A stretch of 64,000 nucleotides of DNA from Tubulanus polymorphus (Eukaryota > Nemertea > Palaeonemertea > Tubulaniformes > Tubulanidae). The notes beneath the pieces were generated by a model. That model did no database searches. It was not told the origin of the DNA and saw nothing but the letters and a program-made list of their open reading frames with translations. Below are positions 59,101-64,000 of the stretch, in pieces (the first letter of the stretch is position 1; the number at the start of each line of letters is the position of its first letter). The stretch covers positions 23,548,485 to 23,612,484 of the forward strand of contig NC_134027.1 of assembly GCF_964204645.1 (NCBI RefSeq). Direction: 5' to 3'. Position numbers and translations under genes: made by a program.

Positions 59101-61836
59101 TTGTTATAATAATAATATAAAATATCGTTAACTGTAAATCTTTTCGGCGCTCGCCACGTCGGGGAGCTATTCGCGATTACTTTTTTGCCCTTCAGTACCC
59201 CGGTCCCCCAACCCCCAACCTTCCAAAAATCCTGGCTCCGCCCTTGCGTAACCCATCCCTAATTTCAGAAATCTCCTCGTACTTACCATCTCGAACGGAT
59301 GGTACGCGTTCGGCATTCTTGAGTATACGACAATGTGCGATATTCCAAGAGCTCGTGAAGTCTCCAGTTGACGATACGTTTCTCCATTGGGCGTATAACG
59401 GCTGTTCGACCAGCCCATCACGAACGGGAAATGTCTGAAACAGGGTTTCTCCTTAAACCGCTTTGAGTACGAATCGAACGCGCGAAGGAAATCATCGAGC
59501 TCACCTGAAAAAAAGAAACACCCATTCCGGTTTTAAAATGATGTTTGGCCCGAGCCAAGTTTGGCCCGAAACAACTGCCAAATCGGCTCCGTGTGATCGC
59601 GGCTGTAGTCAGAATGTAGATCTGTAGCCCCCGGGCCTTCACATTTTTAAAGCCACACGTCCATTTTTAAAACCTCTTAATTCAGATCCTTAACTTGCTG
59701 GACGAGTTTAAAAGTCTAGATTAGTTACATATACTAGCTGTCGTGGGACATGTATTGACATTTGTCTAAATGATAATTCAAATACATGTCAGTTGAATGA
59801 AACACTGTAGCTAGAAAAGTATAGTTTAGATCTATTTGTCACAAACTGTCTGGTGTTATTTTCAATAAACCTCCAAGTTAGGCTTAATTCAAATGTTACC
59901 TTGTTTCTCCTAATCGACCCGGTCATTTTTTAAGCTGCTATAAAAGTTGTAATCAGTTCATGTCTATAACTGCCGGATTAGATATGTTGATAGTGACTTC
60001 TTTCAGAATAATCTACAGCGTTGATAGGTGGCCGACCTGGACAACTTTTAAGCTCAGTAGAAATGAGAAACAAGGTATCAATATTCTAGTTTAAGGTGTC
60101 CTGTTGATGACGATTTCTCGATGTTTCAAATCGTTTGGTTAAACGTTGAATAGCGGATGAACAGTGTCGACGCATACCTGTATGGTGTGTTATGATCATG
60201 AAACTGTGGCAGTGTTTGTCCTCTGAGGTTTTGATGAAACTGAAAACAAGACTCATCACTTGATCCAAAGTCGGCAGAACGTTATATACTTTATCTTTAG
60301 GCGGACATGGTTTAGCTTGCACACCAGCGCCGACGATAAAATATTCCGTTCCTAAATATCTTTGAAAATAATCTACCGGTGGTCCGATCGCGGCGTCATA
60401 TTTTGCTTGCAATACCGTTTTTACTGAAAAATATGAAAGATTTCTTTTATTGAAAATACGCGCGGTTCCTTCCCCAACGATAGATAATGCTAACAGTGTC
60501 AATAAAACGGCAAGCACGCACCAGATGGCGCAACATTAAACTAAATTTGGTTTTTATGTAAATTCACGTCGGTACGTCGTTAAATTTAAATCTGTTGAAC
60601 AAAGTTGTAAGTCAATCTTGGTTGTTTCAGAATTTCAGAAAGAAAACCAGTTTGGCGAGCTGCTTGTATTTCTCACACAGCACTTTGTGTACCGGTACGT
60701 ACTAAAAAAGCCTTGAGTAGTACGTAGTAGAAAAACGTTGGCAGACGATAAAATTCATCCTGAGCCAGAATTTCACGTTAAGTCATTAAGGTGCGCACAA
60801 TAAGCGTCATCGTTTGACCCCATCATCCTTTCTTCGCGATTGTTTGCTGTTTGGTAAGACCCCTCCCTTTCCACACCGCGCACGTACTAAATGGATAAAC
60901 CCAACTTACATTTCTCGTTGAGACCGACTCCTCTTCTGATCTCCGACCGGATGTCGACGAAGGTAAAATTAATAGACGGTTTCGGTGCATTAGTTCGACT
61001 TTGAACTCGCGCGATTGCTTTTGAAAAATATTCGACTCTTTCTTGCATTCTCACAAAATCATCGGTGATGATACAAACTGTAAAACAAAAGATATATTGA
61101 AAAATAAATGATTGACGCCTTGGTAGGTGACGGAAAGTGCCTGCAATGAAATCCGTAAAAGGGCTGAATTTGGGATCAAAATAGCAACCACTGCAAGGAT
61201 TCGAACCTGATAAACATCGTGAGGTGCATTCAATAATGCTGTAATGAACATGAACATCATTTAATAATGTTACGCTTTTCTGTGAAATAAATTGAAATTG
61301 AAAATTGAAATTGAGAATGTGCCGCGGAACGAAATCCTGATTAGACTGGTTTCCGGTCTCTATTTCCAATGGGGACATGTCACCTCCTGTGGCAATCGAG
61401 GATTCCACTTATGGCAGGTGAGGATCCACCAGGCTCGCTAGTCGTAACTCGGTTTTCCGCGTGCGATTTCTTTTATATTTCAATGAATACCGAATGAACT
61501 TTTCTCTCAGATAGATCAAATATTTTGGAACCGATATCGAGTAGAAAAAAAGAAGAATTTAAAGTATTGGTAAGTGCTGTGGAACCTCGTTGTAACGAAC
61601 CCTGATACAACGATTCATCGGTTATAACAAATACGGAATTTCGTCCGTGAAAATAGTTAATCATTTTCACACTAGATATAACGAACATATTTCCTTTAAC
61701 GAATTCCATCGAATCGAAAATTAAATTGAGAAATATTATACCTACCGACTCGCATCGTCTTCGCCGAGGTGGCCGTCACCAGAAAACCCGAACTGAAGAT
61801 AAGAACCCATATTGCCGAGTAACGTAGAATTTCCAT
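53137..61836 (-). CDS. Ionotropic glutamate receptor subunit, 11 exons
   Basis: Exons in order: 61746-61836, 60910-61077, 60178-60423, 59287-59504, 58981-59034, 58594-58812, 57899-58036, 57684-57711, 57218-57388, 55972-56863, 53137-53371. Phases close to 819 residues. A signal peptide (IWVLIFSSGFLVTATSA) is followed by an amino-terminal domain. Ligand-binding S1 starts near ISFSTILFKQEPPFFMRS and keeps the carboxylate-binding Arg in DVERTTVVDF (about residue 485). M1 follows (FVMTLWLVVLAMIF). The pore loop reads FADTLYFTVARFSGG. M3 ends AAYTANMTAFL, a variant of SYTANLAAF. S2 has LTDTLTARY, where Asp (about 682) stands where AMPA receptors have Glu. M4 (FFTLIIGLAVASFVALI) is in the last exon. 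The 28-bp exon and the donor at 57218 are chosen on phase only; a donor at 57186 is also possible. Whether it forms a glutamate-gated channel is inferred. Confidence 0.85.
53386..55560. other. Last intron of the iGluR gene, repeat fragments
   Basis: Repeat-derived pieces include a GC-rich block at about 54620-54880 containing 'gtggggcggcttcggctgcc' and 'gttccgacggccctgc'. No exon was supported apart from the flanking iGluR exons. The open frame at 55289-55621 runs into a SINE and has no recognised domain. Confidence 0.35.
55545..55640 (-). repeat. tRNA-like SINE fragment (inverted)
   Basis: The minus strand reads CGTAGTGGGTTCGAATCCCT with the B box intact. It is the same family as 14575-14660. 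Confidence 0.6.
61565..61700. mobile_element. MITE with 'gtggaacctcgttgtaacgaac' end in iGluR intron 1
   Basis: The left end matches the unit amplified at 31.2 kb. The right end, 'agatataacgaacatatttcc', is a degraded inverted end. It is probably a single-copy relative of the arrays. Confidence 0.45.
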
Positions 61837-62482
61837 TTCATCTTCTCCTATCGAAAGAACAGGGCGTAATGCGTTATCCTGTGTATAGGACAATTCATAA
61901 TTTGAGCTTAATTGTGCTTACATCATTTGTGACGATGTGTACGATTATCTCCCAAAAGACCAGACGATAGATGCTAGTACAAAGTGCTACTTGATTTTTG
62001 TCGTTTCAATAATCGTGTAATGGGTAAAATGGAATGGAATGGTTGAGTTGTATTCATCGTGTATCCCCGTGGGCATGATAATCAAATTGTATCATCAAAT
62101 TAGCGAGGCCCTTATTCTAATCAAACGGTTGCACATTAAAGTGATGAATCCTAGTACACAAAAAAACAAATCAGATGGATTAATTCATACAAAGGCCTAC
62201 AATTTGGAACCCCCTCGAGATAGGGCCATGGATCAGCCACTGGAGCCACTGGATCTAATATTTCCAAAATAATGACAATATAAGACAGACGGTAGTGGAA
62301 TTCATCACCTAGTAGGCCATAACACCAAAGGAGAAAAATTCTTTCATTTCTTGGGACATTTGTCCATCTACGTGTTCAGCGGTGTTCAGGTAACAGGCTG
62401 GATCCGCCCCTGGCGCATGTCTTAATACGTAATATGCGAATGCATATACATTATGTCTTTACGTACACGTACATATATCATA
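61837..62482. other. Divergent intergenic region
   Basis: About 770 bp separate the iGluR start codon from the peptide gene start codon. Near 62395-62415 lies the end fragment 'ggctggatccgcccctgg' of a repeat. Nothing else was recognised except the TATA box listed separately. Confidence 0.4.
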
Positions 62483-62492
62483 TATATAAAAG
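62483..62492 (+). promoter_or_regulatory. TATA box
   Basis: TATATAAAAG lies 113 bp before the ATG at 62605, which places transcription start near 62515 and leaves a 5' leader of about 90 nt. Confidence 0.5.
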
Positions 62493-62604
62493 TACCGTAC
62501 CTTCAACTATAAGAGCCTATAGACAATATGATCGTGATCTACATCTACCAGCAAACAGACACCAGACAGTCAGTCATCGTGGTGCTTTGTTAAGAAACCA
62601 GGGC

Positions 62605-63243
62605 ATGAAGCATTCATTAGATATTATTCAATTATTCGCATACATGTATTTAATCGGCGAATTGAATACCACAGCCGACGCGAGAGTCGCCCCTGGAGGT
62701 GGATGTATCTACGGCCTTCGTGGTTCTTGGTGTAACAAAAGTCGATTGAGACGTGATGGAGGACTAATAGAGGGGGGGGGGGTATGAGACGAAGGGGCAG
62801 AATTTGAAGGATAAATCGTAAAATTAATTTTTACACATATTGATTGAAAAATCCTATGCAAACGACTAGGCTACACTGGGGTGTCCCGTAAAAATGTCAC
62901 TCAGATTTGATTAGTTCTAATTTATAAACAGAGTTATTCGATTAAATAAATTTGGCCTAATGAAGCCGAATGTTAATTTCATACTATTGAACTTGTATAG
63001 AAAATCACCGATGCATTAAGGCCGCAGAAACAGTCATCCAAAAAAGTGACGGAATTGATCAGTTTTATGGATTATGTTCTTACCTTGGAACCGTTGATGG
63101 CCTGCACTACGTTTGATCCACCTTCTTATCCTCGGTACGAATCTCCATGCATTAGATGGGAACCAACAGAAGAAAAAAACCTAACAGCAATGCTCTGTGA
63201 AAGTTCATTCATGTACTTATATCGTGTTATGTGCTATATATAG
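62605..63243 (+). CDS. Putative small secreted peptide precursor, two exons
   Basis: Exon 1 (62605-62781) encodes a hydrophobic leader (MKHSLDIIQLFAYMYLIGEL) and then RVAPGGGCIYGLRGSWCNKS, a two-Cys loop of eight residues, followed by a basic RLRR site. The donor GTATGA follows a G run, so the exon end may be ambiguous. Two second exons fit phase 0. One starts at 63001, after 'acttgtatag', and runs 81 codons to 63243 (TELISFMDYVLTLEPLMACT). The other starts at 63021 and ends at 63116 (DGIDQFYGLCSYLGTVDGL). The first has the better acceptor. The gene has a TATA box. A leader, a Cys loop and a basic cleavage site suggest a neuropeptide or secreted peptide, but no known family was recognised. 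Confidence 0.4.
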
Positions 63244-63870
63244 TGGAACGACCAATAGCGCTAACACCTGGTTTAACAAGCAACGCGCCACAACCAGCAG
63301 ATGTACAATGAAAAATAGATTTTTATTGCGCTCTCGGGGAAAGAACTAATCGTAAAGATATTGTTGATAAAGATATTGTTTTGTTTTTAAAAGGGACCTT
63401 ACCTACCTCGGACAATACGCTAAGAGCCCTGCCACTGTACACAGGGACTTGATAGTGAAAGAATAATAACCAGTATCAATGACCAACCCCAGTATCCCTG
63501 TATAATCAAAAAACAAGGGTGACAACTAATCATCAATCTGAAAATGATCTCTCCACTTCAATCGACTGTAATTCCAAAAATCCTCAACCGATTCACATGA
63601 AATTAGCTTTAATACAAACTAGAAGACTTTCTGCTTTCAACGAGCCTATAACGATCACTCTACAACAAATAGCTCACAACGAAATCGGCGTTTATTTACG
63701 GGAGATAGCTCAAAATGGAGGTGTACAGATTCTATGGTGGACAGCAAAAATGGCAGTTTTTTCACTTGAAACAATATTTTCTATGTAAAATTTTTAGAGA
63801 AAACCCTAACAAACTTATTTCTTATCTATGTTTTTTTATTTTTTTATTTATCTATGTTTTTGTATGTTTT
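63244..63870. other. 3' region, no assigned gene
   Basis: An open stretch at 63519-63788 reads like protein in part (RRLSAFNEPITITLQQIAHN), but no splice partners or domain were recognised. Confidence 0.2.
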
Positions 63871-63879
63871 TTCACTGTA

Positions 63880-63990
63880 GACCGGGTGCGCAGTCGGTCT
63901 AGTGTGGCAGGGTCTCGTACTGTGGCATTCTCGATGCCATGAGGTTCGAATCCCTGCCGGGGGAGGATGGTGAAAGAGGTACCCTGTGTC
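63880..63990 (+). repeat. tRNA-derived SINE, well preserved
   Basis: It contains an A-box-like stretch (GGTCTAGTGTGGCAGGG), 'gatgccatgaggttcgaatccctgcc' and a perfect B box GGTTCGAATCC at 63943-63953. It is the best copy in the window of the family that also seeded the arrays at 9.4 and 22.8 kb. Confidence 0.65.
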
Positions 63991-64000
63991 TGTATGTTGA

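Overview
This window is nuclear DNA of an animal, most likely a marine invertebrate and possibly a lophotrochozoan. The reasons are GT-AG introns, small exons in AT-rich non-coding DNA, dense MITE and SINE-like repeats, and metazoan gene families (MEIG1, GT92 glycosyltransferase, POT1-like telomere protein, rhodopsin-class GPCRs, MAM-domain secreted proteins, ionotropic glutamate receptor). The phylum cannot be fixed from the sequence alone. No operons, CRISPR arrays or credible tRNA/rRNA genes were seen. Gene models were built by hand from splice consensus and codon phase; every model with introns closes in phase.

Layout. (1) 0.78-0.94 kb, minus: first exon of a MEIG1 homologue, with the rest outside the window. 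(2) 1-6.6 kb: repeats, including a 0.5-kb hairpin, TTAA-flanked MITEs, a piggyBac-derived element and sequences resembling hammerhead ribozyme cores. (3) 6.7-14.2 kb, minus: two-exon GT92 glycosyltransferase with a large repeat-filled intron. (4) 16.2-24.4 kb, plus: nine-exon gene for a POT1-like protein whose two OB folds lie at the extreme C terminus behind a disordered extension of about 660 residues. (5) 26.3-27.2 kb, minus: GPCR-like ORF that stops before TM7. (6) 27.7-52.4 kb, plus: three paralogous 11-exon genes (A, B, C), each encoding a secreted protein with three MAM domains. Between B and C lies a 9.5-kb block with no counterpart elsewhere in the cluster. It holds decayed Polinton/adintovirus-like fragments at both ends and an intact single-exon GPCR. 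(7) 53.1-61.8 kb, minus: complete 11-exon ionotropic glutamate receptor. (8) 62.5-63.2 kb, plus: TATA-box gene for a small putative secreted peptide, head-to-head with the receptor. (9) 63.9 kb: tRNA-like SINE with a clear B box.

The genes do not form one pathway; this is ordinary animal gene territory heavily worked by transposons. The most interesting points are the POT1-like architecture, the MAM triplication with a signal-peptide exon that looks copied from a MAM exon, the viral remnants around a GPCR, and the repeated hammerhead-like cores.
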